DNA of 64,000 bases. It comes from Winogradskyella luteola. GTDB lineage: Bacteria; Bacteroidota; Bacteroidia; Flavobacteriales; Flavobacteriaceae. The position numbers were made by a program, and so were the translations under genes. The notes below the pieces were generated by a model. It made no database searches, was not told where the DNA came from, and saw nothing but the letters and a program-made list of their open reading frames with translations. Shown here piece after piece: positions 1-8,901 of the stretch. The DNA lies in NCBI RefSeq assembly GCF_019203985.1, contig NZ_JAGSPD010000006.1:1-64000 (forward strand), read 5' to 3'. Within the stretch, counting starts at the first letter, position 1. Each line of letters opens with the position of its first letter.

Positions 1-260
1 CCATCTGTTGAATACAGAAAACCGACTACTAATCCCAAAAACAGAATAAAGGTTACAATAACAACTTTAAGCATTCTAATTCTGTGTTCTTCCTTTAATT
101 GCTTAGCTATATCGTTCAACTGTTTTTTGGTAGCTTTGGGGAAATTATATTCCACTTTTTTTTCAGAATTAAACCCACCTAATTTGTTTTTTAGTCTATT
201 ACGCTTAGAAAGTAAGTTGAGGTTATTTCTAATACTTGTTATCATCGAATTCGCTGTCAT
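1..260 (-). CDS. Small single-pass membrane protein, 3' end outside window
   Basis: I do not recognise this gene. It starts at an ATG (complement of 258-260) and runs off the left edge, so only the first 86 residues are visible. They comprise a basic N-terminus (MTANSMITSIRNNLNLLSKR), a charged helical stretch rich in Lys and Glu, and one hydrophobic segment (about residues 67-82, MLKVVIVTFILFLGLVVGF) close to the window edge. This suggests a small inner-membrane protein with a cytoplasmic N-terminus. The gene just upstream on the same strand also encodes a small protein with one hydrophobic helix, so the two may be co-transcribed. No function can be assigned. Confidence 0.55.
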   Translation of the reverse strand, partial: MTANSMITSIRNNLNLLSKRNRLKNKLGGFNSEKKVEYNFPKATKKQLNDIAKQLKEEHRIRMLKVVIVTFILFLGLVVGFLYSTD

Positions 261-390
261 AATTTCTGGGTTTTAATTTAAAAATGAAATACAAGCTACA
301 GTAGCAGCATAAAACTTATGTGCTACAAGATTTATATAAAAGGCATCTGTTAAAATGCCCGTTAAGAGTTCAGAAAAAAATAGTATAGTT

Positions 391-639
391 TTAGAATAGC
401 ACTATTAAGGCTATGGCAAATACAGATAATTTTAGAATTACCGAAGTATGGTTAACCATATTCAACTGCGAAGATTTTAGACGTTGTCTAATTCCGAATA
501 TAGATTTTGTGGTTGACTTACTAAAATTTTCCTTTACAACAGATTTGTAATTAGAGTTTAATAATCCATTGGTTGTGTAATGCGATACCACAACGGGTTC
601 TGGCACAGTTTCTAATTCTTGGTTTAATACTAATTCCAT
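391..639 (-). CDS. Hypothetical small protein with C-terminal membrane helix (82 aa)
   Basis: An 82-residue protein of unknown role. The frame is open up to position 741, but the extra 34 residues are a Cys-rich run (CCCC, CC) that looks like translated leader, so I start at the ATG giving MELVLNQELETVPEPVVV. The body is polar, with a basic region (GIRQRLKSSQ), and ends in a hydrophobic segment that runs to the last residue (SVILKLSVFAIALIVLF), as in a tail-anchored membrane protein. It lies about 130 bases upstream of the truncated small membrane protein at the left edge, on the same strand. Function unknown. Confidence 0.45.
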   Translation of the reverse strand: MELVLNQELETVPEPVVVSHYTTNGLLNSNYKSVVKENFSKSTTKSIFGIRQRLKSSQLNMVNHTSVILKLSVFAIALIVLF

Positions 640-791
640 AATTGATATTTTTAATTGGTTACGATAATATGACGTACAACAATTAAAAATGTTACAAGCT
701 GTGTTACAACAACAGCAAGAGATTGCATCTATAAATCTCAAAAAGTATTAGTAAAATTATAGGCTAGCTAAATTTTAAAAAAATTAAAAAA

Positions 792-2294
792 TTATCTGTT
801 TCTCCAGAAGAAAGGTGTCAATAATATGAGTACCGTGAATAATTCTAATCGGCCTATAAGCATTAAAAAAGACGACCACCATTTACCTAAAGTTGGTAAT
901 GCTGCATAATTGTTTACAGGTCCAAAATCACCTAATGCTGGCCCAACGTTCCCTAAACTTGATGCTGAAAGTCCTATAGCAGATTCAAAATCTATATTGA
1001 ACATAGAAAACACCAATGCACCAATAATAAAAGATAACATATAAAGAATAAAGAACCCCAATATATTGAATACAATATCCTTTGAAATCGATTTAGTATT
1101 GTAACGAACTGGCAGTATAGCATTGGGATGCAAAGCGCGTTTAAATTCCAAAAAACCGTTTTTTATCAATATTAAATGTCGCACCACTTTTACACCTCCA
1201 GATGTACTCCCAGCAGAACCTCCCAAAAACATCAATCCAAAGAAAAAGACCGTTAAAAACGGAGTCCATAAGGTATAATCTGCCGTTACAAAACCCGTAG
1301 TAGTCACTATAGCCAAAACCTGAAATAGCCCATGACGTATAGCACTTTCCCCTTCACCTAAAACCATTGGGTGCGCAATAGAAGATTGGGATACATCGGC
1401 TTTGAAATAGATTAAGAGTGCGGCCACTGTAGTAAACGCCGCAATAAATCTAAAGTAAAGTTTAAACTCGTCGTCTTTTACAATTTTTATCACATTGCCC
1501 TTAAAAAGGTAATAACTAAGTACAAAATTGGTACCCGCTAAAAACATAAAAAAGATAATAACGTACTGTATGGCGGGATTATCATTCCAATGTGCCACAC
1601 TAGCATTTTTGGTAGAAAACCCTCCGGTAGACAAGGTGCTCAATGCATGGTTTATAGCATCAAAAAAAGACATTCCCGCAACTTGAAGCAATATCGTTTC
1701 CGCAATAGTGTACCCAAAATATATCAGCCATAAACGCTTTGCCGTATCCGTAATTCTTGGGTGTAATTTATCACCCCCAGGACCAGGTGCTTCAGCTGCA
1801 AACAACTGCATCCCTCCTACTCCAAGTAAAGGTAAGATAGCAATGGCGAGGACAATGATTCCCATACCACCAATCCAGTGGGTTGTACTTCGCCAAAATA
1901 GTACACCTTCAGGTAAGATTTCAATATCATTTAAAATACTGGCTCCAGTTGTGGTATAACCAGATATAGTTTCAAAAAATGCATTTGTAAATGAAGGGAT
2001 TGCTTCAGTTGCCAAATATGGTAATGTTCCTGTAAGAGACATAACAATCCAACCAAAGGCCACAACAATGTAACCTTCACGTTTGTTCATTTCCTTTCTG
2101 TGATTTTTGGTACCATACATGGCAATTCCTCCCAGAATCAATGTTGCTAAACCTGCTAAAAATAGTTCTAGAGTGACACCATCTTTATAGATTAAACTTA
2201 TCAATGTGGCAACCATCATAAAACCACCATTAAATAATAATAGTAATCCAAAAAAATGGAAAATGATTTTATAATTAAGCTTCATTGCAGACAT
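792..2294 (-). CDS. trkH: Potassium uptake protein TrkH (KtrB/TrkH family)
   Basis: The membrane-embedded, K+-translocating subunit of the Trk system. The 500-residue length and about ten hydrophobic segments fit the family. Selectivity-filter-like Gly motifs typical of the four-fold repeat are visible, for example ETISGYTTTGAS, STGGFSTKN and TTTGFVTADY, as well as LGGSAGSTSGGVK near residue 360. The start at 2294 (MSAMKLN) lies 3 bases after the trkA stop; an alternative ATG three codons later is equally possible. Translation is probably coupled to trkA, its regulatory partner, and both would use the promoter upstream of trkA. Confidence 0.93.
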   Translation of the reverse strand: MSAMKLNYKIIFHFFGLLLLFNGGFMMVATLISLIYKDGVTLELFLAGLATLILGGIAMYGTKNHRKEMNKREGYIVVAFGWIVMSLTGTLPYLATEAIPSFTNAFFETISGYTTTGASILNDIEILPEGVLFWRSTTHWIGGMGIIVLAIAILPLLGVGGMQLFAAEAPGPGGDKLHPRITDTAKRLWLIYFGYTIAETILLQVAGMSFFDAINHALSTLSTGGFSTKNASVAHWNDNPAIQYVIIFFMFLAGTNFVLSYYLFKGNVIKIVKDDEFKLYFRFIAAFTTVAALLIYFKADVSQSSIAHPMVLGEGESAIRHGLFQVLAIVTTTGFVTADYTLWTPFLTVFFFGLMFLGGSAGSTSGGVKVVRHLILIKNGFLEFKRALHPNAILPVRYNTKSISKDIVFNILGFFILYMLSFIIGALVFSMFNIDFESAIGLSASSLGNVGPALGDFGPVNNYAALPTLGKWWSSFLMLIGRLELFTVLILLTPFFWRNR

Positions 2295-2297
2295 AGC

Positions 2298-3647
2298 CTA
2301 AGAGAAAAATGCTTCAACTTCTGAGATTGAACGTGGTAAACAACAAACCACAACACGATCACCTGACTCAATTTTAAAACTTCCAAGTGGAATCATACCT
2401 TTTCCTTCTCTTATAACACCTCCAAAAATGGCTGATCTCGGAAAATTTAAATCCTTAATAAGTTTATTGGTAATCTTAGAATTAGGTTTTACTACAAACT
2501 CTAAAAGTTCAGCATTCATATTTGTTAATTTGGTCATGGCTACCACTTCTCCTTTTCTAATATATCTAAAGATATTATTGGCGGCCAATAACTTTTTATT
2601 AATAAGCGTATCAATACCAATGGATTGCGACAGTTGGTAATAATCCATATTTTCTACCAAAGCAATGGTCTTTTTTACACCCTTGGATTTAGCCAAAAGA
2701 CAAGACATGATATTGGTTTCAGAATTGCCAGTTACCGAAATAAACGCATCCATTTCTGAGATGTGTTCTTCCTGTAAAATTTCAACATTTCTACCATCAC
2801 CACAAATTACCAAAGCATTTGGTAAACGATCAGCTAGGTCTTCGGCTATTGCCTTTCTACTCTCAACCAGCTTTACCTTAAACTTACTTTGACATAAATC
2901 TCGAGCCGTTTTAAAACCAATTTTGCTACCGCCAAGGATCATCACATTTTTTATCTCTGCCTTTACTTTACCAGAGAGTTCAAATAATTCTGCATCACCT
3001 CCTTTTGATGTCATAAACACAACTTTATCACCTTCCTTAAATTGCGTATCACCTCTTGGTATAATGGTGTATTGCGTAGCATAACGCTGAATGGCGATGG
3101 GTATAAAATGCAATTCTGAATACAACTCAGCCGCTTCCTTAACGGTTTTGCCCACAAAAGTAGCTGTTCTGGACAAACGTAATCCCAGCATGGTCAGTGC
3201 ACCTTCTTCAAACTCATACGTATCGTTAAATCCGTATTGGTTTAGCAATAACTCAATTTCTGATGCTGCTAAAGATTCTGGCGAAATCAATTCATCAATT
3301 CCAAATTGCGAAAATCCTATAGTTTCCTTTTCGTCAATAAATTCTGTATTGGAAATACGCGCAATTGTACGCTGAGCACCAAGTTGTTTTGCCAAAACAC
3401 TCGCTGTAATGTTTGTAGTTTCAGAAGATGTAACGGCTATAAATAGCGCAGCCGTATCAATACGTGCCTCTCTAAGAATAGCTATAGACGTAGCGTCTCC
3501 CTTTATAGTCTTTATATCTAAATGCTCGCCAGCATAAGACAGACTATCTTTCTTCGTATCTATTAGGGTTATCTCTTGCGACTCGTAGGATAATAATTTT
3601 GCTAAATGAAATCCTACCTCTCCTGCACCTGCGATAATTATTTTCAT
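2298..3647 (-). CDS. trkA: Trk potassium uptake NAD-binding protein TrkA
   Basis: The cytoplasmic regulatory subunit that binds NAD(H) and gates TrkH. The 449 residues hold the classic duplicated layout: RCK-N with a dinucleotide-binding motif GAGEVGFHLAK at residues 7-17, RCK-C, then a second RCK-N beginning NVMILGGSKIGFKTA near residue 235 and a second RCK-C at the end (GDRVVVCC). Length matches the double-RCK TrkA form. It is the first gene of a trkA-trkH pair with a 3-base gap, and a good -7 box lies 24-31 bases upstream of the ATG. Confidence 0.95.
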   Translation of the reverse strand: MKIIIAGAGEVGFHLAKLLSYESQEITLIDTKKDSLSYAGEHLDIKTIKGDATSIAILREARIDTAALFIAVTSSETTNITASVLAKQLGAQRTIARISNTEFIDEKETIGFSQFGIDELISPESLAASEIELLLNQYGFNDTYEFEEGALTMLGLRLSRTATFVGKTVKEAAELYSELHFIPIAIQRYATQYTIIPRGDTQFKEGDKVVFMTSKGGDAELFELSGKVKAEIKNVMILGGSKIGFKTARDLCQSKFKVKLVESRKAIAEDLADRLPNALVICGDGRNVEILQEEHISEMDAFISVTGNSETNIMSCLLAKSKGVKKTIALVENMDYYQLSQSIGIDTLINKKLLAANNIFRYIRKGEVVAMTKLTNMNAELLEFVVKPNSKITNKLIKDLNFPRSAIFGGVIREGKGMIPLGSFKIESGDRVVVCCLPRSISEVEAFFS

Positions 3648-3670
3648 CGTGAATTGTTGAAATAAACATG

Positions 3671-3678
3671 CAAATATA
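3671..3678 (-). promoter_or_regulatory. Bacteroidota -7 box for trkA-trkH
   Basis: Read on the minus strand this is TATATTTG, a perfect match to the TAnnTTTG -7 element of Bacteroidota, 24 bases before the trkA ATG. I found no TTG at the expected -33 distance, so this is a partial promoter match. Confidence 0.5.
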
Positions 3679-3915
3679 GTTATAAGTACTCAAAGTTATG
3701 AGTATTTAAAAACACAATCCATAATTCTCAACTTTAAAAACACTTTAAGTGCTTATTAACTTTAGCAGCACTTATAACTTATCCATATATTTATTCTTTA
3801 AAAGCTAAATACTCGGATTGAAAAGTAGGAAATTCAGCTTTACTTCATTAACCATATTGTCAGTCCATGTAATTTTTTCATTTTACCTTCAAATTTTCAA
3901 ATGAAAAAATTCACG

Positions 3916-3923
3916 TACTTTTG
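3916..3923 (+). promoter_or_regulatory. -7 box for menG-porT
   Basis: TACTTTTG matches TAnnTTTG and ends 13 bases before the ATG at 3937. It lies inside the longer open frame that begins at 3901, which argues that the 3901 ATG is not the translation start. Confidence 0.5.
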
Positions 3924-3936
3924 CAAAAAATTTTTA

Positions 3937-4668
3937 ATGGCCGAAAAGGTAAAACCATACAAGAAGAGTGAAGCCTCTAAAAAGGTTCAGGTAACCAAAA
4001 TGTTCGATACCATTTCTAATGAATACGATGGTTTAAATCGTGTTATTTCTTTTGGCATTGACGTTAAATGGAGAGATAAAGTGGTGGATATTGTTGCCAA
4101 AACCCATCCCGAAAACATTTTAGATATCGCCACCGGAACTGGTGATTTAGCCATTAGCTTAACCAAAACCAATGCTGAAGAAATCATAGGATTGGATATA
4201 AGTGATGGGATGTTGGAAGTTGGTCGTAAAAAAATAAAATCTAAAGATCTTGATGATATTATCTCAATGGTAATAGGCGATTCTGAAGATTTACCTTTTA
4301 ATGACAATACTTTTGATGCTATTACGGTTGCCTTTGGTGTAAGAAATTTTGAAAGTCTAGATAAAGGATTAGCCGAAATTTTAAGAGTCTTAAAACCTAA
4401 TGGTATTTTTGTTATTCTTGAAACTTCTGTACCAACAAATCCCATCTATAAATTTGGATATAGACTGCATTGTAAGTTTGTTTTGCCAACCATCGGAAAA
4501 CTGTTCTCAAAAGATAGAGTGGCCTATAAATATTTAAGTGAATCTGCCTCAGTCTTTCCTTATGGCGAAGCCCTAAACAATATTTTGAGAAAAATTGGGT
4601 TTATTAATGTCACAGACCATCCACAAACTATGGGAGTGGCAACTATTTATACAGCATCTAAAGCATAA
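3937..4668 (+). CDS. menG: Demethylmenaquinone methyltransferase (MenG/UbiE)
   Basis: SAM-dependent C-methyltransferase for the last step of menaquinone synthesis (demethylmenaquinone to menaquinone). The protein has the UbiE signature VTKMFDTISNEYDGLNRVIS followed by the SAM-binding motif LDIATGTGDLAI, the acidic strand-2 end IIGLDIS, and the family motif VAFGVRNFESLDKGLAEILRVLKP. I start at the ATG at 3937 (MAEKVKPYKK, 243 residues) because the upstream ATG at 3901 precedes the likely -7 box. porT starts one base after its stop, so the two are probably translated together. Confidence 0.93.
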   Translation: MAEKVKPYKKSEASKKVQVTKMFDTISNEYDGLNRVISFGIDVKWRDKVVDIVAKTHPENILDIATGTGDLAISLTKTNAEEIIGLDISDGMLEVGRKKIKSKDLDDIISMVIGDSEDLPFNDNTFDAITVAFGVRNFESLDKGLAEILRVLKPNGIFVILETSVPTNPIYKFGYRLHCKFVLPTIGKLFSKDRVAYKYLSESASVFPYGEALNNILRKIGFINVTDHPQTMGVATIYTASKA

Positions 4669-4669
4669 T

Positions 4670-5386
4670 ATGAAGAAAATAGTAATCGTCATAGTACTTT
4701 TATTAACGTTTCACAACGTCTCAGCGCAGTTATTCACTAAAGAAAGAGTAGCCAATAATATTGATAATATAGATCAAAAGTTTTTGACTTGGGGCTATTT
4801 TTTAGGTTTTAATCAATATGATTTCAAATTTAATTATAATGAAGATCTTAAGGATATTTTGGTAGATAAAACCTTTGGATTTCATTTAGGTCTCGTAGGA
4901 GATATGCGCATCAATGAATACATGAATCTACGTCTAGAACCAGGTGTTTTCTTTACCACAAGAAATCTCAGGTACGATGAGAGTTATTTTGCTGGTACAG
5001 AATTTAACGACTCCGATTTATTAAGAGAGGTAAAATCTACATACATCCATGTACCTTTGCTTTTAAAGATTTCGACCAAACGTATCAATAATTTTAAACC
5101 TTTTATAATTGGTGGTGTTTCAACAGCACTAAACCTTTCTAGCAACGAAGATAATCCCGACGATAATAGTGCAGGTGAATTTAGAATGAAAAGAAATACC
5201 TATTTCTACGAAATTGGGTTTGGTATAGATCTCTATTTACTCTATTTTAAATTCACACCATCCATTAGAGGAGTCTTTGCCATGAATGATGAAATCGTAA
5301 GAGATGCGGATCCCAATAGTCCTTGGACAGGCAATGTTGCTAAAATGCAGACCAGAGGCATCTTTATTAACTTTACGTTTCAATAG
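4670..5386 (+). CDS. porT: Type IX secretion protein PorT (SprT)
   Basis: An outer-membrane beta-barrel protein of the type IX secretion system. The ATG at 4670 gives a typical signal peptide (MKKIVIVIVLLLTFHNVSAQ) with cleavage before Q, then about 218 residues of alternating amphipathic strands (LRLEPGVFFTTRN, FKPFIIGGVSTALNLS, FYEIGFGIDLYLLYFKFTPSIRG) ending in aromatic F-Q, as in outer-membrane barrels. Location immediately after menG/ubiE is, to my knowledge, the usual place of porT in Flavobacteriaceae, and the length fits. The three giant secreted proteins later in this window would be clients of this machine. It overlaps the convergent rRNA methyltransferase gene by 14 bases. Confidence 0.85.
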   Translation: MKKIVIVIVLLLTFHNVSAQLFTKERVANNIDNIDQKFLTWGYFLGFNQYDFKFNYNEDLKDILVDKTFGFHLGLVGDMRINEYMNLRLEPGVFFTTRNLRYDESYFAGTEFNDSDLLREVKSTYIHVPLLLKISTKRINNFKPFIIGGVSTALNLSSNEDNPDDNSAGEFRMKRNTYFYEIGFGIDLYLLYFKFTPSIRGVFAMNDEIVRDADPNSPWTGNVAKMQTRGIFINFTFQ

Positions 5387-6107
5387 TCCGTCTTTTAAAT
5401 TCGCTCAATACAATAGCAGCCGCATTGGCAACATTAAGACTTTCCGTTTCTCTATATTTTCCGAATTGCGGTATTGTTATTGATCGATCTACGTGTTTTT
5501 TTACGGGTTCGGAAATCCCGTTGGCCTCATTCCCTAAAACGATAATGCCTTCATCTGGAAGCTTAGACTTATAGATGTTTTCACCTTCCATAAATGTCCC
5601 AAAGACTTGGCCAGAACTAGATTTTATGTAATCTTCTAAATCTGTATATGTAACTTTTACACGTGTTAACGACCCCATTGTAGCTTGTACAACTTTAGAA
5701 TTATAGCAATCTACTGTATTGGCACTACAGACTAAATGTTGTACACCATACCAATCACATAAGCGGATTATAGTACCTAAATTACCTGGATCTCTTACAG
5801 CATCTAAAGCAATTTTTAAACCTTTATGATTAGTTTTTACCATTTCGGGAATCTTAAAAACCGCCAAAGCTGTGTTTGGATTTTTAAGAGATGATATTTT
5901 TTTAAGCTCAGCTTCAGATATGTCGACGGTTAAGTTATTTGGAGCATCAAAAATAGCCTTTGTTGTAAATAGATTTTCAAGTTGAAAGTCTGAATTCAAG
6001 AACTCTTCAATTCCTTTAATGCCTTCAACAGTAAATAGTCCAAATTGCTGTCTATATTTTTTTTGTGCTAAACTTTTAATTAACTTTATTTGATGCTTTG
6101 TAACCAT
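5373..6107 (-). CDS. TrmH/SpoU-family RNA 2'-O-methyltransferase
   Basis: An AdoMet-dependent ribose 2'-O-methyltransferase of the SPOUT class, acting on rRNA or tRNA. The N-terminal third is the substrate-binding domain (residues 5-90, RQQFGLFTVEGIKGIEEFL). The C-terminal knotted domain shows the three SpoU motifs: ALDAVRDPGNLGTIIR (motif 1), IIVLGNEANGIS (motif 2) and ITIPQFGKYRETESLNVANAAAIVLSEF (motif 3). At 244 residues it is of usual size. The exact target is unclear; RlmB-like or TrmH-like are both possible. Convergent with porT (14-base overlap) and divergent from tamL. Confidence 0.88.
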   Translation of the reverse strand: MVTKHQIKLIKSLAQKKYRQQFGLFTVEGIKGIEEFLNSDFQLENLFTTKAIFDAPNNLTVDISEAELKKISSLKNPNTALAVFKIPEMVKTNHKGLKIALDAVRDPGNLGTIIRLCDWYGVQHLVCSANTVDCYNSKVVQATMGSLTRVKVTYTDLEDYIKSSSGQVFGTFMEGENIYKSKLPDEGIIVLGNEANGISEPVKKHVDRSITIPQFGKYRETESLNVANAAAIVLSEFKRRTIET

Positions 6108-6126
6108 TAAAATGTCTTTACATTTG
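6098..6126 (+). promoter_or_regulatory. Promoter for tamL (TTG-N18-TACATTTG)
   Basis: TTG at 6098-6100, an 18-base spacer and TACATTTG at 6119-6126 give a full -33/-7 match to the Bacteroidota housekeeping promoter. It overlaps the start of the divergent methyltransferase gene and leaves a leader of about 90 bases before the tamL ATG at 6223. Confidence 0.55.
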
Positions 6127-6222
6127 TTAGACTTATTACAAAGTAAACCTTTTTTGGACTAATTTTTGTTTATCACCACTAATATTAAAAAAACAAGACG
6201 ACATTTGAAGCTGCAACAACGT

Positions 6223-8790
6223 ATGGTATTATTTGTACAAAACTACAAGCCAGTGTGTAAGCTATTACTTTTTTTCAGTATTGTTTTGCTCCTTTTTTCT
6301 TGCAATGTGGTAAAACGTGTTAAAGCCGATGAGCATTTAATTACTAAGAACACTATTTTAGAAGATGGCAAAGTCAACAAAGAAGAACGCATAAACAACA
6401 TAATTATTCAGAAGACCAATCTTGGCATGGACGGTTTTTTTGGTTTCCCTTTGAGGTTACATGTTTACAATTTAGCACGGCCAAACATAGATTCTATCAT
6501 AAACGCCAACATACTAAGCGATAGTACTAAAGTGAAACGTAAAATTGGTCTGCTTTCCAAAAAACAGTTTGACAGATACATACAGTCTAAACGCAACTTT
6601 AATAGTTGGCTAAAGCGTACGGGCGAAGCACCACGAATACTAGATGAGAGTAAAACAAAAAAAACAGTAAATTATCTCAGAAACTATTATAACTCTAGAG
6701 GTTGGTTAAAAAATGAAGTCGAATATACCATTGAGCGCGATAGTAATAAACGTGCCAAGGTTACCTATAAGGTAACAAAAAACCAGCCTTTTATCCTAGA
6801 TTCTATAAAACCATTCATTAGTAGTCCAGCAATCGATTCGCTCTACAGTAGATTTAGCAAAAAGTCTTTACTAAAAAAGGGCGAACAGTATGATGTTGCC
6901 AATTATGAAAATGAGCGCGAACGTATAACCAATTATTTGCGCAATAATGGTTTTTACTATTTCGGGCAAGAATACATCAGTTTTATAACAGATACCATTG
7001 GCACAAACTCAAAGGTCAATACTGAATTGATTATCGCAAATCGTTCTATAAGAGGTGAGGATTCCACAACAACAGTTCCATTTAAAACCTACAAAATAAA
7101 AGAGATCAATATCTTTACGGACAACAATTTTGAAAATCAATTTAAAGCCATTTCAGATACCACTATCTTCAAAGATTATAACCTCTACAGTAAGGAAAAA
7201 TTGAAGTTTAGGCCTAAAGCACTCACAGATGCCGTTTTTATTAATAAAGGTGATAAGTACAGTGATTTGGCACGGAGTAGAACATCGCGCTACTTAAATG
7301 ATCTTCAAATGTTTAGGTATCCTCGAATTATCTATCAGGAAAATGAGGCAGATACCACACTCACAGCCAATATTTTCTTAGAGCCAAGAAAAAAATACCA
7401 ATTGAGTTTTGATTTGGATGTGAGTCAGAGTAATATTCAAAAAGTAGGATTTTCATTCGGTACAGGTCTAAAAATAAGAAACGTATTTAGAGGAGCAGAA
7501 ACTTTAGAACTAAGTGGGATCGCTGCGATTGGCGCATCTGAGGATGGTGCTGATACAGAAGATACTTTTTTCGATATTAACGAATTTGGTGGTAATATAA
7601 GATTAACCATTCCCCGTTTGTTCACCCCTTTTAAAACCGATAGTATTATACCAAAGTATATGTCTCCGAGTACGGCCATAAATATTTCTACCACAAGTCA
7701 ACAAAATATTGGATTGGACAAACAAACACTTTCTGGACTCTTAAGCTATAATTGGTTTCCGTCAAAAGCAGTTACAAATACTTTAGAATTTTTTAATGTA
7801 CAGTTTGTAAAAAACCTTAATACCAGTAATTATTTTGGGGTTTATTCCAATTCATTCAGAAGGTTAGATAATATAGCTAGAGATATAGGTTATATTGATT
7901 CTGACGAGAGTTTAGAAAACCCATCAAACTCATTTGGACCTGCTGATACCTTTATAAATGATGTTTTATCTGGTAACACGAGTTTAACATCTGGCGATGA
8001 TGATTTTATTGCCGTCAATAATATTGATGAACGTAAGCAACGACTCACCGAAAACAACCTCATTTTTTCAACCAGTTTTGATTATAAAAAAGATAAGCGT
8101 ACTAATATATTTGATAATGATTTCTCAATATTTAAATGGCGCGTAGAATTGGCAGGTAACTTTCTTTCAACACTCTCTGAAGCATTGGGATCTACTGAGA
8201 ATGAAAATGGCAATTACGAGGTTTTTGGTGTGGCATTTTCTCAATATTTTAAAACCGAAATTGACTATGTAAAGTATTTCGATTTAGGAAGAAATAACGT
8301 TTTTGCCTTTAGAAGTTATGCAGGTATTGCCATACCTTACGGAAACTCTAACAGCATTCCTTTTGCCGAAAGTTTCTTTGCCGGAGGACCAAATGACAAC
8401 AGAGCTTGGACCGCTTATAACTTAGGCCCTGGTAGTTCTAATACTACAAATGAATTTAATGAAGCTAACTTTAAGATTCACTTAAGCGCAGAACAACGTT
8501 TTGGACTTTTTGGCGATTTAAGAGGCGCACTTTTTGTTGATGCTGGTAATATTTGGAATGTCTTAGACAATGTAGAAGAAGATGCAGCAACATTTACAAA
8601 TGTAGATTCTCTCAAGGATATTGCTGTTGGCTCTGGCTTTGGTCTACGTTACGACTTTAATTTCTTTGTCCTGCGTTTTGATATAGGCTTTAAAACTTAT
8701 GACCCATCTCAAAATGAAGGTGAACGATGGTTTAAGGATTATAACTTTAGAAATGCAGTTTATAATATTGGTATTAACTATCCTTTTTAA
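6223..8790 (+). CDS. tamL: TamL-type BamA/TamA-family outer-membrane lipoprotein
   Basis: A member of the Omp85 superfamily involved in outer-membrane biogenesis; in Bacteroidota the TamA-like member is a lipoprotein. The ATG at 6223 gives a hydrophobic stretch followed by a lipobox (VLLLFSC, Cys27). The N-terminal half carries POTRA-like repeats (VNYLRNYYNSRGWLKNEVEY, ITNYLRNNGFYYFGQEYI), and the C-terminal half is a bacterial surface antigen barrel ending GINYPF with a terminal aromatic residue. GGPNDNRAWTAYNLGPGSS near residue 725 resembles the conserved barrel loop of the family. A frame extends to a TTG at 6166, which I reject in favour of the ATG. About 855 residues, the usual length. 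Confidence 0.85.
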   Translation: MVLFVQNYKPVCKLLLFFSIVLLLFSCNVVKRVKADEHLITKNTILEDGKVNKEERINNIIIQKTNLGMDGFFGFPLRLHVYNLARPNIDSIINANILSDSTKVKRKIGLLSKKQFDRYIQSKRNFNSWLKRTGEAPRILDESKTKKTVNYLRNYYNSRGWLKNEVEYTIERDSNKRAKVTYKVTKNQPFILDSIKPFISSPAIDSLYSRFSKKSLLKKGEQYDVANYENERERITNYLRNNGFYYFGQEYISFITDTIGTNSKVNTELIIANRSIRGEDSTTTVPFKTYKIKEINIFTDNNFENQFKAISDTTIFKDYNLYSKEKLKFRPKALTDAVFINKGDKYSDLARSRTSRYLNDLQMFRYPRIIYQENEADTTLTANIFLEPRKKYQLSFDLDVSQSNIQKVGFSFGTGLKIRNVFRGAETLELSGIAAIGASEDGADTEDTFFDINEFGGNIRLTIPRLFTPFKTDSIIPKYMSPSTAINISTTSQQNIGLDKQTLSGLLSYNWFPSKAVTNTLEFFNVQFVKNLNTSNYFGVYSNSFRRLDNIARDIGYIDSDESLENPSNSFGPADTFINDVLSGNTSLTSGDDDFIAVNNIDERKQRLTENNLIFSTSFDYKKDKRTNIFDNDFSIFKWRVELAGNFLSTLSEALGSTENENGNYEVFGVAFSQYFKTEIDYVKYFDLGRNNVFAFRSYAGIAIPYGNSNSIPFAESFFAGGPNDNRAWTAYNLGPGSSNTTNEFNEANFKIHLSAEQRFGLFGDLRGALFVDAGNIWNVLDNVEEDAATFTNVDSLKDIAVGSGFGLRYDFNFFVLRFDIGFKTYDPSQNEGERWFKDYNFRNAVYNIGINYPF

Positions 8791-8868
8791 GCCTAATTAC
8801 GTTTAAAAAACTACATCGTTTTCGGCATTAAATACCAATATTCAACGAAGAAATATTTAAAATTTACG

Positions 8869-8876
8869 TATTTTTG
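8869..8876 (+). promoter_or_regulatory. -7 box for fba
   Basis: TATTTTTG matches TAnnTTTG, 25 bases before the aldolase ATG. No -33 TTG at a good distance was seen. Confidence 0.4.
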
Positions 8877-8901
8877 AGGTCTAATTTCAATCATAAAAAT
8901 T

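Noticed and set aside
640..741. Cys-rich N-terminal extension of the 82-residue protein
   Set aside because: CCCC and CC runs come from translating a CAA/ACA-rich leader; no coding support beyond an open frame.
3901..3936. Upstream ATG extending MenG by 12 residues
   Set aside because: It precedes the probable -7 box TACTTTTG at 3916-3923, and MenG proteins begin near the second Met.
6166..6222. TTG start extending TamL by 19 residues
   Set aside because: The extension is basic and would place the signal peptide far from the N-terminus; the ATG at 6223 gives a normal lipoprotein signal.
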